From contig NZ_JACBZU010000005.1 in assembly GCF_013407935.1 (NCBI RefSeq), positions 124,001 to 188,000 of the forward strand: a stretch of DNA of 64,000 nt. Direction: 5' to 3'. The position numbers and the translations under genes were made by a program. Origin of the DNA: Allomuricauda sp. ARW1Y1 (GTDB lineage: Bacteria; Bacteroidota; Bacteroidia; Flavobacteriales; Flavobacteriaceae). Below, piece by piece: positions 52,691 to 61,933 of the stretch (the stretch's first letter is position 1; each line of letters opens with the position of its first letter). Under the pieces are notes generated by a model. It did no database searches and was not told the DNA's origin. It saw only the letters and a list, made by a program, of their open reading frames with translations.

Positions 52691-53508
52691 CCGTCAATTT
52701 TGCCCTTGTAGCTGTATCGCCTTTTTTGATTTTCCTCTTCATAGGCCAACAATTCCGCCTGTGGGATTACCTTTAAAAAGGAAGGATGTTGCTCAATGGC
52801 GTATTCCAACTTTTCCAAAATAGCTTCGATGGACTCATTATCGTAATCGATGTCCAAAGGTTCCTTGATGTGCATGGATTGGAGAATCCCTTTCTTTTTG
52901 ACCCGAAGTCCCTTTTTATCGAACGACCGGCGGAAACCATCGATAACTACAGGTACAACTACTGGTTTATATTTTTTGATAATATGTGCCGTACCCTTAC
53001 GGAGCGGTTTCCATGGAGTGGTGGTGCCTTGTGGAAAGGTAATTACCCAACCATCGTTAAGCGCTTTTCCTATGTTGGAAATGTCGCTGAACTTTACCTG
53101 TCTGTTCACTTCTTGCCCATCTGCCCGCCATGTCCTTTCAATGCTTATGGACCCTGCATAGGCCAAAATCTTGGTCAGCAGGCTCTTTTTCATGGTCTCC
53201 TTTGCTGCAACATAATAAATGTTCAGTTTGGGGTTCCATAAATAGCCCAAATTTTTGATGTTGTCCTCCCTACCGCTCAAACTGGCATTAAAAACATGGA
53301 ACATGGCCACCACATCGGCGAAGTAGGTTTGGTGATTGCTTACAAAAAGAACATTGTTCTCCGGGAGGTCGCGAATAATTTGGGACCCCTCGATTTCCAA
53401 GGTATTGAATCCTTTATAGCGTTGGTGCGTCATCATACCGGCTATTCGAATTAGCCATCTCTTTAAAAATAAAATATGACCAAAAGGATTTTTCTTGAAC
53501 AGACCCAT
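52687..53508 (-). CDS. PlsC-like acyltransferase with altered catalytic motif
   Basis: The 273-residue protein is of the lysophosphatidic acid acyltransferase family. Its first motif is NHQTYFAD (H59 to D65), which places five residues between His and Asp instead of the usual four of HX4D. The later FPEGTRS motif reads FPQGTTTP. Both substitutions may change the acceptor. ATG 53508 (MGLFKKNPFG) is taken as start. It could act on glycerophospholipids or amino-lipids; I cannot tell which. Confidence 0.75.
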   Translation of the reverse strand: MGLFKKNPFGHILFLKRWLIRIAGMMTHQRYKGFNTLEIEGSQIIRDLPENNVLFVSNHQTYFADVVAMFHVFNASLSGREDNIKNLGYLWNPKLNIYYVAAKETMKKSLLTKILAYAGSISIERTWRADGQEVNRQVKFSDISNIGKALNDGWVITFPQGTTTPWKPLRKGTAHIIKKYKPVVVPVVIDGFRRSFDKKGLRVKKKGILQSMHIKEPLDIDYDNESIEAILEKLEYAIEQHPSFLKVIPQAELLAYEEENQKRRYSYKGKIDG

Positions 53509-53548
53509 ATTTTGTGTTGATTGTAACCGCAAATTTACGAAATCGCCA

Positions 53549-54190
53549 TTAAAGCACTTGCCGCAAAAGTTCCTTGATCTCGCTCAACATCATAGCTGTG
53601 GCGCCCCAAACCGTATAACCATTTAATTTAAAGGCAGGTACGTTGATGTTTTTGGCATAGGAAGTACTCAAAATTTCTTGAATATGGTTGGCATCGTCCA
53701 GAAAATCCCTGAGATATACCTCTACCAAACGCTCCACCTCTGCCTCTTCTTTAATGAAGGGTTGCGGATTATGGTAAATCCCCATAAACGGCCTTACCAA
53801 AAAATTACTGGGCGGGATATACACCTCACTAAGCTCTTTGATCACCTCAACATCGCTTGGTGGCACCCCTACTTCCTCATGGGTTTCCCGGAGTGCGGTA
53901 TCCATCAGATCTTTGTCTATCCGTTCCACCTTTCCGCCCGGAAAGCCTATCTGATTGGAATGGACGCCCTGATACACCTTACGAAGAATCAACAATAAAC
54001 GTGTCTGCCGCTCTACATCAGGATAAAACAACGCCATTACCCCAGCCCGTTTGGGGTTCATGTCCTCCCATCGATTCTTCTTCAACCATTCGATTCGAAG
54101 CTCCGGGGACATTTTATGGTGCGATTGCTCCCCTGGAAGTGGGAGATTTTTTAATTTTAGGGCACTTTGACAAAATTCATTAAAATCCAT
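53549..54190 (-). CDS. CoA pyrophosphatase-like Nudix hydrolase
   Basis: The 213-residue protein has a Nudix box (GFPGGKVE...ALRETHEEVG, about 95-120) and the CoA pyrophosphatase signature region before it. Members cleave CoA to phosphopantetheine. I took ATG 54190 (MDFNEFCQ); the longer frame runs into the neighbour. Its start codon shares CATG with the start of the PPIase gene on the other strand. Confidence 0.85.
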   Translation of the reverse strand: MDFNEFCQSALKLKNLPLPGEQSHHKMSPELRIEWLKKNRWEDMNPKRAGVMALFYPDVERQTRLLLILRKVYQGVHSNQIGFPGGKVERIDKDLMDTALRETHEEVGVPPSDVEVIKELSEVYIPPSNFLVRPFMGIYHNPQPFIKEEAEVERLVEVYLRDFLDDANHIQEILSTSYAKNINVPAFKLNGYTVWGATAMMLSEIKELLRQVL

Positions 54191-54914
54191 GCTGTTGAGA
54201 CAATCGGCTTTACCTGCAATCTTATTTCTTTTTCTAATCGTTTCCTGCGGAGAATCCCCTAAAAAGGACAAGGACAAAGTTGGGGAAAATATCTCAAAAT
54301 CCGACACGGTCACCAAAACTCAGATAGATACGACCTCCATTGAAGAGGAAGAAGAAGAGGAACCCTTTCAGTTGACCGAGGAAAATGCCATCGACTTCTT
54401 TTTTGATTACTCCAAAAAGCTAAAAATGGATAAGGTAAAGATTACTACCACCATGGGGAGCTTTACCGTGCAACTCTATGATGATGTGCCCTACCACAAG
54501 GCCAACTTCATTTATTTGGCGAGACAAAAATATTTTGACAGCACCCAATTCCATCGGGTAGTTAAAGATTTCATTATTCAAGGAGGTAATTCCGATGACA
54601 AAAGAACGGCCCGAAAAAGAGGAAAAATAGGTCGCTATTTATTGCCTCCAGATGCAAAGAAGGGGCATAAACACCACCGAGGCACTATCTCCATGCCCAG
54701 CAGTGAACGTGACAATCCGCATAAATTGGCCTCTCCCTATGAGTTTTTTATCGTAGTGACCGATCCAGGATCTTACCATTTGGACGGATCTTACACACCA
54801 TTTGGAAGGGTGATCGATGGGATGGATGTGGTAGATGCCATTAACAACGTTCCCGTAGGTGATGGAGACTGGCCATTCAAGAACGTATATATTTTGAAAG
54901 CAGAGGTTCTGTAG
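54189..54914 (+). CDS. Peptidylprolyl isomerase (cyclophilin), lipoprotein
   Basis: The 241-residue protein has a lipoprotein signal (LIVSC, C20) and an acidic linker of several Glu. The cyclophilin domain follows (about 80-240, MGSFTVQLYDDVPYHKANF, FHRVVKDFIIQGG). It catalyses proline isomerisation outside the cytoplasm. The ATG overlaps the Nudix gene start; TTG at 54195 is an alternative that fits the signal better. No space is left for a separate intergenic promoter. Confidence 0.85.
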   Translation: MLLRQSALPAILFLFLIVSCGESPKKDKDKVGENISKSDTVTKTQIDTTSIEEEEEEEPFQLTEENAIDFFFDYSKKLKMDKVKITTTMGSFTVQLYDDVPYHKANFIYLARQKYFDSTQFHRVVKDFIIQGGNSDDKRTARKRGKIGRYLLPPDAKKGHKHHRGTISMPSSERDNPHKLASPYEFFIVVTDPGSYHLDGSYTPFGRVIDGMDVVDAINNVPVGDGDWPFKNVYILKAEVL

Positions 54915-54940
54915 GCACCCCCTACCCAATAACCGCCATT

Positions 54941-55432
54941 TTAGCCTTTTTTGAATCTATTCTTGAGCGCCAGCACATACAAGAACAGTACTGGCTTGGG
55001 TTCCATGGTCTTTGGGACTGATTTTTCTTTAATGGGCCTTCTTTCATAAATCGAAAAAAGTACCGCTACAATAATCAAGTTCTTCATGATGTACTGACCC
55101 ACTAAGGTCAAGGACAAAGGTGCCTCACCAAATACATCATCGGGAAAAAAGATAAGGGGCGAAAAGGTACAGACCATATGGGCTAGGGCCAAGATTACAG
55201 CTTGTCGTTTCCATAGCCCGAGCAACAATAATAATCCCACGCCTACTTCCCAGGTTGCTAACACAAAAAGAGAAACCCTATCGGGAATAAGGCCCAGGGT
55301 GAGCTGGTGGATGGTATTTTTTGCCAATTCTTCGGCAGGACTCAGGCTCGGGACAAATTTTAATGCCCCGAACCAGAGATATACGATACCCATAGAAATT
55401 GACAACAATCGCTTTTTGACGGTATCTCCCAT
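54941..55432 (-). CDS. DoxX-like membrane protein
   Basis: The 163-residue protein has four membrane helices, with YLWFGALKFVPSLSPAE near the first and FSPLIFFPDDVFG later, as in DoxX/DUF417-like proteins. It is ten bases after the outer-membrane protein gene at 55443 on the same strand. The role is not known. Confidence 0.7.
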   Translation of the reverse strand: MGDTVKKRLLSISMGIVYLWFGALKFVPSLSPAEELAKNTIHQLTLGLIPDRVSLFVLATWEVGVGLLLLLGLWKRQAVILALAHMVCTFSPLIFFPDDVFGEAPLSLTLVGQYIMKNLIIVAVLFSIYERRPIKEKSVPKTMEPKPVLFLYVLALKNRFKKG

Positions 55433-55442
55433 ATAGTTTTTT

Positions 55443-56588
55443 TTAGTTATTGAATTCGTTCATGAGTTCGGGATCAACTTTTACCTTGTTGCTCGCAAAA
55501 CGATAGGAAACCCCTACGTTGATCAAATAATCGGCAAAGGCGGCGTCGCCCATTCTCGGCTCTCCCGTTATTTGTTGCGTCTCCAAATCGGTGACACTCT
55601 GCGGACGCTCCCGTCTCACTGCGAAAGGAACATTCAGGTTGAGGGCAAAATTACCCTTCATAAACGCGATTCCTGGATCAACGGACAGTACATTTCCTGG
55701 CCTTCGAAATCCTTGGTTCCCTCCAATAAGGTCCTTTACCGGAACACCTTCATAGCGTACGCCCAAGGAGGCCGATATGGTGTTGCTCAGCGCATGACTA
55801 AATCCTCCCCTAACGGAAAACTGATCCGGAACGGCCATAATGGCTTCATTTTGTAGAATCGGGCTTAAGGTTTCCCTAAAGGTCCGGGTTCCATTCGTCT
55901 CCCTTGGGTTGATTAAATAAAAACCACCTCCGTAGGCAAAAAAGCGTTCGGCAATCTTTTGGTAAAACTGAAAATCCAAGGTAATCCCAAAACCGCCATC
56001 ACCGGGTTGGATACTTTGGTCCACCGGCCTAACTTGGGGACCACCCTCGGGTCCAACATTGTAAAATATATCCGAAGCATTATAACTGCCTGTTGGCAGT
56101 TTAACCCCAAGTCCAACGGCAACGTTACCATTTTGGTGTTTTTCCAAATCGAACAGCCAGTAGCCCACACCTACCCTGATATCCGCAAGACCTCTTGAAA
56201 AAGTGGTATTTCGCTCGTTCCTACCATGCTCGTAAAGCGAAGAACGTGTATTGATAACGGTTGGAATGGTTATGCTCGCATACCATCTATTGGAGAAACC
56301 ATAGGTTAAAAAGAAGTCCCAAGAATGGGAGTGGTTGATGACTTCGGTCTCATTGGAGACCCTGTCCGGCTCCTCTTCGGTACCCCTAAAATGGCGAAAG
56401 GACTTGAAATAGCGATAGTTGCTCCCAATTTGGATATCCCCGGGCCCCAATAGATTGTTTTCCAAGGTGTTTCCCACACAGGAGGAAAAATGGCGAATGG
56501 CCACACAGCCCTGGGCTTTTATTGTTTGGATTCCAACAAATGAAATCACCCCTAAACAAAAAATGATTAATGATCGTGAAGTTTTCAT
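55443..56588 (-). CDS. Outer-membrane porin-like protein with N-terminal cysteine pair
   Basis: The 381-residue protein has a signal peptide (about 1-25, IKAQ) followed by CVAIRHFSSC (two cysteines nine apart) and a beta-strand-rich body with the end VGVSYRF. It resembles the transporter/phenol-degradation meta-pathway porin group. The cysteine pair could bind a metal or heme, but there is no CxxCH. It heads a two-gene unit with DoxX. Confidence 0.7.
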   Translation of the reverse strand: MKTSRSLIIFCLGVISFVGIQTIKAQGCVAIRHFSSCVGNTLENNLLGPGDIQIGSNYRYFKSFRHFRGTEEEPDRVSNETEVINHSHSWDFFLTYGFSNRWYASITIPTVINTRSSLYEHGRNERNTTFSRGLADIRVGVGYWLFDLEKHQNGNVAVGLGVKLPTGSYNASDIFYNVGPEGGPQVRPVDQSIQPGDGGFGITLDFQFYQKIAERFFAYGGGFYLINPRETNGTRTFRETLSPILQNEAIMAVPDQFSVRGGFSHALSNTISASLGVRYEGVPVKDLIGGNQGFRRPGNVLSVDPGIAFMKGNFALNLNVPFAVRRERPQSVTDLETQQITGEPRMGDAAFADYLINVGVSYRFASNKVKVDPELMNEFNN

Positions 56589-56785
56589 ACCTGACTTTTG
56601 ATTGGTTGTTGGGGTACGGATACCTACATCGCACTCCCATGGTTGTTACTAAATTTGCTCGGGAGCCAAAGTAGCGGTATACATCAATGATCGCGACTAA
56701 CGAAATGGTAATAATGACTAATGGGAGGTTAATGGCGCTAAGCAACAGCTAAGCAAGCTTGTGAAATGGTTATAGGGAATCGAAC

Positions 56786-57394
56786 CTAAATCTTTTTATA
56801 GATGCTCGGTAAGCTTATCTTGAATTTGACCGCAAGCAATCTGAGGATGATGACAACTAGAATACCTGCGATATAGGCGAACTCCTCCTTAACCGGAAGC
56901 TGCACAATCAAAAAGTAGCTCAAAGCACCCAAAATACAGGCTGTGGCATAAATTTCCTTTCTAAAGATCACTGGAATTTCGTTGCACAAGATATCTCGGA
57001 TCACCCCACCAAAACAGGCCGTCATGGTGCCCAGGAATACACACATGATAGGCAAAAGCTGTGCTTCAAGTCCTTTTTCGACACCTACCATGGTGTAAAG
57101 TCCAATACCTATGGTATCGAAAAGGAAGAGGGATTTTCTCAAATATTTAAGCTTGTTCACAAAAATAATGGCAAAGACCACCGAAATAAATATGGTGATC
57201 ACATAGGTTAGGTCGTGCATCCAGCCCACGGGAGTATTGCCTATCAACAGATCGCGCAAGGTTCCACCACCAATCGCGGTCACAAATGCAATGATCAGCA
57301 CCCCAAACAGGTCCAAACGCTTTTCCATAGCGACCAACACTCCTGAAATAGCAAAAGCGATCGTACCCAAAATATCGATGGTGAGGTAGAGCAT
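56786..57394 (-). CDS. Trimeric intracellular cation channel family (UPF0126) protein
   Basis: The 202-residue membrane protein is built of two repeats, each with a glycine-rich motif (VTAIGGGTLRDLLIG and TACFGGVIRDILCNE), and seven helices. It matches the TRIC-like family of YadS proteins. Ion or glycine transport has been proposed for the family. It follows the RDD gene by two bases. Confidence 0.9.
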   Translation of the reverse strand: MLYLTIDILGTIAFAISGVLVAMEKRLDLFGVLIIAFVTAIGGGTLRDLLIGNTPVGWMHDLTYVITIFISVVFAIIFVNKLKYLRKSLFLFDTIGIGLYTMVGVEKGLEAQLLPIMCVFLGTMTACFGGVIRDILCNEIPVIFRKEIYATACILGALSYFLIVQLPVKEEFAYIAGILVVIILRLLAVKFKISLPSIYKKI

Positions 57395-57396
57395 AG

Positions 57397-58113
57397 TTAC
57401 ATGTTTTGTGTGTAGTAGTTGTAATCGTTGATGATCACATCCACGAATTCAATCGGTTTTAATGCGGTTTGAACGCCCAAGACTTTCTTGATCCGAGCAT
57501 CCAACGAGACGATGATATTATGATTGCCATCACGTTTGGCTTGATCATAAAGCTCCTTGATGGTCCGCATTTCGCTATCCTTAAAAACGGTTACCTGTGG
57601 GAAGGTGGGTTGATAGCCATCGGGCAGCTCCCTGAGCAAGGTATCGTTTAGCGACACCCTTTTTTTCTCGCTGATCACGGTGGTACCCGCCGCAATATCT
57701 CCGATACGCTGTCCTTTGCCACGTATCAAAATAGTGAGTACAGCGGCACCCCCCGAGGTGAGCGACACATCGATGATCCGCAGGGCCCATCGTACAAAAT
57801 AATTGCCAAAATTGGGCTTGGAACCGTCCAACTTTACCACGCGGAGGTTCATAGCTCCTTTTCCGATGGTTTTTCCGTCCATCAAAGTCTCCAACAGCAA
57901 ATAGTAAAAAAAAGCCGGGAGGGAAAGTATCAAATAAAAGGCCCACTGGTCATCTATATCGATATCCATCGAAACCAAAAGAACAATGATCAAAATAGAG
58001 TAACACAGGATAATAAAACTATCGATGATGTACGCCAACATGCGCTCTCCCAAATGCGATGTGTTTTGGCTGATGGTTATATTTTGGGCCGTTTCTATTT
58101 GAAATTGTTCCAT
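57397..58113 (-). CDS. RDD family membrane protein
   Basis: The 238-residue protein has the RDD domain (MLAYIIDSFIILCYS, then GKTIGKGAMNLRVVKLDG) with three or four helices. A C-terminal soluble part follows. RDD genes often lie beside the SpoIIM/MoxR/DUF58 module, as here, where they diverge with 35 bases between. RDD proteins were proposed to act as transporters. Confidence 0.88.
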   Translation of the reverse strand: MEQFQIETAQNITISQNTSHLGERMLAYIIDSFIILCYSILIIVLLVSMDIDIDDQWAFYLILSLPAFFYYLLLETLMDGKTIGKGAMNLRVVKLDGSKPNFGNYFVRWALRIIDVSLTSGGAAVLTILIRGKGQRIGDIAAGTTVISEKKRVSLNDTLLRELPDGYQPTFPQVTVFKDSEMRTIKELYDQAKRDGNHNIIVSLDARIKKVLGVQTALKPIEFVDVIINDYNYYTQNM

Positions 58114-58148
58114 ATTTTAGTTTCTTTACTTACAAACCATCGAATTTA

Positions 58149-59120
58149 ATGCGCGAGGCCGCTTTTATTAGGCAAAATAAGGATAAATGGGCCGCTTTTG
58201 AAAATGCCCTGATCGATAAGGGCCAACTTCATCCCGATGAGCTTTCCGATCTTTATATTGAGATCACGGACCATCTGAGTTACGCAAAGACGTTTTATCC
58301 GGGCAGCAACACACAAATTTATCTCAATTCACTTGCCTCCCAAGCGCACCAGAAAATCTACAAGACCAAACGGGAATCCAGAAACCGTATTGTCCATTTT
58401 TGGAAAACCGAATTCCCCATCATGTTCAAGCACCATCATCGAGAACTGCTCGTTTCATTTTTGGTATTTGCCTTTTTTGTGGTAGTTGGGGCATTCTCAT
58501 CGGCCAACGAGGGGGATTTTGTGCGGTCCATTCTCGGCAACGGGTATGTGAACATGACCTTGGAAAATATTGAAAAGGGAGACCCCATGGCGGTTTACAA
58601 ACAACAAGGCGCCTTCAATATGTTTTTGGGCATTACCATTAACAATATCAAGGTGGCCATTTATGCCTTTGCCTTCGGAATATTTTTGGGTGTGGGTACC
58701 CTGTACATTATGTTGCAGAACGGTATTATGTTGGGCAGTTTTCAATATTTTTTTTATGAAAAGGGCCTGCTTTGGGAATCGGCACGTACGATTTGGATCC
58801 ATGGTACCATTGAGATTTCCGTCATCATCATTGCAGGCTGTGCCGGATTGGTACTTGCCAATGGCATGCTATTTCCGGGCACTTATACCCGATTGGAATC
58901 CTTTAAACGCGGTGTTAAGAATGGCCTTAAAATTATGGTGAGTACCGTTCCTTTTTTTATCATTGCCGGTTTTTTGGAAGGGTACGTTACCCGACATACC
59001 GAAATGCCGGACTGGTTGGCAATTTTCATCATAGTGGGCTCGTTGTCATTGATTATCTATTATTACATTATATATCCAAACCAAATCCATAGAAAAACCA
59101 CTCATGCAGACAGAGAATAA
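58149..59120 (+). CDS. SpoIIM-like (DUF95) membrane protein
   Basis: The 323-residue protein has a soluble N-terminal part of about 95 residues followed by about six helices of the stage II sporulation M type, with GIFLGVGTLYIMLQNGIMLGSF and the histidine-bearing IHGTIEI. In this organism it is not for sporulation. It is the first gene of the conserved SpoIIM/DUF4129/DUF4350/MoxR/DUF58 run. Confidence 0.88.
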   Translation: MREAAFIRQNKDKWAAFENALIDKGQLHPDELSDLYIEITDHLSYAKTFYPGSNTQIYLNSLASQAHQKIYKTKRESRNRIVHFWKTEFPIMFKHHHRELLVSFLVFAFFVVVGAFSSANEGDFVRSILGNGYVNMTLENIEKGDPMAVYKQQGAFNMFLGITINNIKVAIYAFAFGIFLGVGTLYIMLQNGIMLGSFQYFFYEKGLLWESARTIWIHGTIEISVIIIAGCAGLVLANGMLFPGTYTRLESFKRGVKNGLKIMVSTVPFFIIAGFLEGYVTRHTEMPDWLAIFIIVGSLSLIIYYYIIYPNQIHRKTTHADRE

Positions 59121-59994
59121 GTTCATCGAGTTTAAAAAGCAGCGTGAATTGGGGGAAATCCTATCCGATTCCTTCGTTTTTATCCGAAACGAGTTCAAAC
59201 CCTTTTTTGGTACCATTTTAAAAATCGTGGGCCCTTACATTTTGGCCATGCTGATTTCCATGGGGTTCTATATGTACACCGTAGGAGATATTATTAATCT
59301 GGGGAACATCGGAAACGCTTCCATCTCCACCTATTCGCCCTTCATAATGCTGCTGGCCGTGGCCGCTATGCTGTTTAGCTCCATAGCTGCCTACGTTTTG
59401 GCTCAAGGTACTGTGCTACACTACATCAAATCGTACATCGACCATAACGGGACAACAAATTATGATGAAATCCGCAGCGGGGTCTATGGCTCCTTTTGGT
59501 CGCTTATCGGACTCGGCATCCTAGTTGGGCTGTCCGTAATAGTCGGTATTTTCTTTTGCATTATACCCGGGATTTACCTGGCAGTTCCACTATCGATTTC
59601 CTTTGCCATTTTGGTATTCCTTAAAAAAGACGCGATGGAATCCTACCAGTACAGTTTTACCCTGATCAAGGAAAACTGGTGGATTACCTTTGCCACACTA
59701 TTTGTCATATACATCATTGTAGCCATCGCTTCTTATGCCTTCAGTTTGCCCTCCATCATTTATATGTGGATCAAAATGGGCGTGTTTTCCGGGGAAATGG
59801 ATGCCGAAAACATGAATGTTTTTAATGACCCCATTTATCTGTTTTTGAATATTCTCAGTTCATTGGTGCAGTTTCTGATGAACATCATTTTTTTAGTGGC
59901 CACTTCGCTCATATTTTTCAACCTCAACGAGAAAAAGAATTTTACCGGTACGTTTGAACGCATTGAAAATCTTGGAAAATCATCGGAGGAATAA
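59104..59994 (+). CDS. Six-helix membrane protein of the MoxR module
   Basis: The 296-residue protein has an N-terminal helix GEILSDSFVFIRNEFKPFF and about six membrane segments, like the membrane domain of glycerophosphodiester phosphodiesterase. It has no catalytic motif. It overlaps the SpoIIM gene by 17 bases, so the genes are coupled. Confidence 0.75.
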   Translation: MQTENKFIEFKKQRELGEILSDSFVFIRNEFKPFFGTILKIVGPYILAMLISMGFYMYTVGDIINLGNIGNASISTYSPFIMLLAVAAMLFSSIAAYVLAQGTVLHYIKSYIDHNGTTNYDEIRSGVYGSFWSLIGLGILVGLSVIVGIFFCIIPGIYLAVPLSISFAILVFLKKDAMESYQYSFTLIKENWWITFATLFVIYIIVAIASYAFSLPSIIYMWIKMGVFSGEMDAENMNVFNDPIYLFLNILSSLVQFLMNIIFLVATSLIFFNLNEKKNFTGTFERIENLGKSSEE

Positions 59995-60723
59995 ATGCGA
60001 ATTATCCTGATCGTATCCTGCCTATTGCTATCGTGGACATTAGTTGCCCAGAACGATTCCGTGGTCAAGTATGATGATTCAGATATTGCGCCCATTGAAT
60101 TCAGCCAGGAAGATTTTGAGGCCTACCAAGAAGATCCTGCCTTTGATTATGAGGAAATAAAAACGGAAAGCACCTGGTGGACCGATATAATGAATTGGTT
60201 CTACAACATATTACGACGCTTTTTCGAATGGATTTTTGGAGTGGGCAATGCCGATGGCTTTTTGGCTATCTTTTTCGAAATACTCCCTTATCTTTTGCTG
60301 GCCCTTTTCCTGTATCTGGTCATCCGCTTTTTTGTACGGTCCAACATGATGGGCTGGGGAAAGGGCACCAAAAACCCGAACGTAGTCTCCTTATCGGAAG
60401 ATGAGCACATCATCAAAAACGAGGATATACGCGAACTGATCAAAAATGCCTTGTCCAACCAAAATTACCGATTGGCCATTCGATATCATTACCTATACAT
60501 CCTGCAATTGCTCTCCGAGCGCGACATTATTGATTGGCAACAACAAAAAACCAACGACGATTACTTGACCGAACTATCCGAAAACGGACACTACGCCGAC
60601 TTTGGGCGCGCAACGGTGCTTTACGATTACATTTGGTACGGGGAGTTTAGCATCGACCAAGACCGGTACACGAAAGCAGAAACCGTTTTTACCTCCTTAC
60701 AAAATGCCATTGCCCATGACTAA
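59995..60723 (+). CDS. DUF4129 domain-containing protein
   Basis: The 242-residue protein has a signal peptide (about 1-18), an acidic periplasmic part, one membrane helix (about 87-106) and a cytoplasmic DUF4129 domain with YRLAIRYHYLYILQLLSER and WYGEF near the end. The ATG directly follows the stop of the gene before. Part of the MoxR module; function unknown. Confidence 0.85.
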   Translation: MRIILIVSCLLLSWTLVAQNDSVVKYDDSDIAPIEFSQEDFEAYQEDPAFDYEEIKTESTWWTDIMNWFYNILRRFFEWIFGVGNADGFLAIFFEILPYLLLALFLYLVIRFFVRSNMMGWGKGTKNPNVVSLSEDEHIIKNEDIRELIKNALSNQNYRLAIRYHYLYILQLLSERDIIDWQQQKTNDDYLTELSENGHYADFGRATVLYDYIWYGEFSIDQDRYTKAETVFTSLQNAIAHD

Positions 60724-61933
60724 AAAAGGACGGATCTATATCATCATCGGACTGTTGACCTTACTGGGCATATTTTTGTTGGAATACAACAAACCCAAGG
60801 ACATCAATTGGTTCCCTTCCTATGTTTCCCATCACAAAATACCTTATGGAACTTATGTGCTGAACGATTTGATGGAAAAAGCATTTCCCAATGCTGTCCA
60901 ACAAGTCCAAAAGCCGCCCTTTGAGTTTCTTACGCGTACGGATTCGGTACAGGGCTCCTACTTTTTCGTAAATGAAACCGTTGCTTTTGAGGAAGCGGAG
61001 CTCAATGCCATTTTGAATTGGGTGGGTCAGGGCAATCAACTCTTTGTGGCGTCGGAGTATTTTGAGCAAAAACTGCTGGATACATTGCACTTGGAACAAA
61101 TCAATGTGTACAACGAGGGTTCGTTGGAGCCGCTTTTCTATCTTGAACTCACCAACCCAAAGTTCCAGAACAAAAAATTTGAATTCAAAAGAGATTATTA
61201 CACCAATAGCTTTGATCAATTGGACACCTTGCGCACCGTAGTTCTTGGGGAAGTATACACCAGAACTGATAGCACGGAGACGCTTTCCAAGCACGTCAAT
61301 ACCATAAAACAGGGTTTTGGGAATGGAGAAATTATACTGACCTGCTTTCCCAAGGCCTTTACCAATTACTTTATCCTAAAGGATAACCATCTAACTTATA
61401 CCGCCGGACTCCTATCCTATTTGGAAAGAGGAGGCAACATTTATATGGACAATTTCCATAAATCAGGGAAATCCTTTTACACTTCACCCATGTACCTATT
61501 TCTGAATACCAAGGAATTTAGATGGGCCTACTATCTGGTACTGATTGGTGCCTTGGTGTATATCATTTTTGAAGGCAAACGAAAGCAACGGGCCATTCCA
61601 GTTGTACCACCGGTAAAAAACCAAACCTTGGCCTTTACCCGCACCATTGCCGATATGTATTTTGAAAAAGGGGAGCTACACTTGATCACCAAGCATAAAA
61701 TTGATTACTTTTTGGAGTATCTCAGGTCCAAACTACATGTTTCGACCCAAGACCTGAAGGACGAAACATTCTTGAAAAATGTATCCATGCGGAGCAATAC
61801 ATCTTTAGAGGATGTTGAAAAATTGATGGAACTGATGGATAAACTCCGTTCCAAATCAATGGTCACTGAAACCGAACTGAAAAATCTGAATCAAAAAATA
61901 GAAGCATTTAAAGCAAACGTTGATGGAAAATAA
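60716..61933 (+). CDS. DUF4350 domain-containing protein
   Basis: The 405-residue protein starts at ATG 60716 (MTKKGRIYIIIG), overlapping the DUF4129 gene by eight bases; the longer frame is not conserved. An N-terminal helix (about 6-22), a GATase-like DUF4350 domain with SYFFVNETV, a second helix (about 270-290), and a helical C-terminal part are seen. In related clusters this gene precedes moxR, as here. Confidence 0.82.
   Translation: MTKKGRIYIIIGLLTLLGIFLLEYNKPKDINWFPSYVSHHKIPYGTYVLNDLMEKAFPNAVQQVQKPPFEFLTRTDSVQGSYFFVNETVAFEEAELNAILNWVGQGNQLFVASEYFEQKLLDTLHLEQINVYNEGSLEPLFYLELTNPKFQNKKFEFKRDYYTNSFDQLDTLRTVVLGEVYTRTDSTETLSKHVNTIKQGFGNGEIILTCFPKAFTNYFILKDNHLTYTAGLLSYLERGGNIYMDNFHKSGKSFYTSPMYLFLNTKEFRWAYYLVLIGALVYIIFEGKRKQRAIPVVPPVKNQTLAFTRTIADMYFEKGELHLITKHKIDYFLEYLRSKLHVSTQDLKDETFLKNVSMRSNTSLEDVEKLMELMDKLRSKSMVTETELKNLNQKIEAFKANVDGK

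Noticed and set aside
56769..56788. tRNA-like T-arm sequence (GGTTCGATTCCC) on the minus strand next to the TRIC gene
   Set aside because: The bases that should form the T stem do not pair. The rest of a tRNA would have to lie inside the TRIC coding region. No cloverleaf can be drawn.
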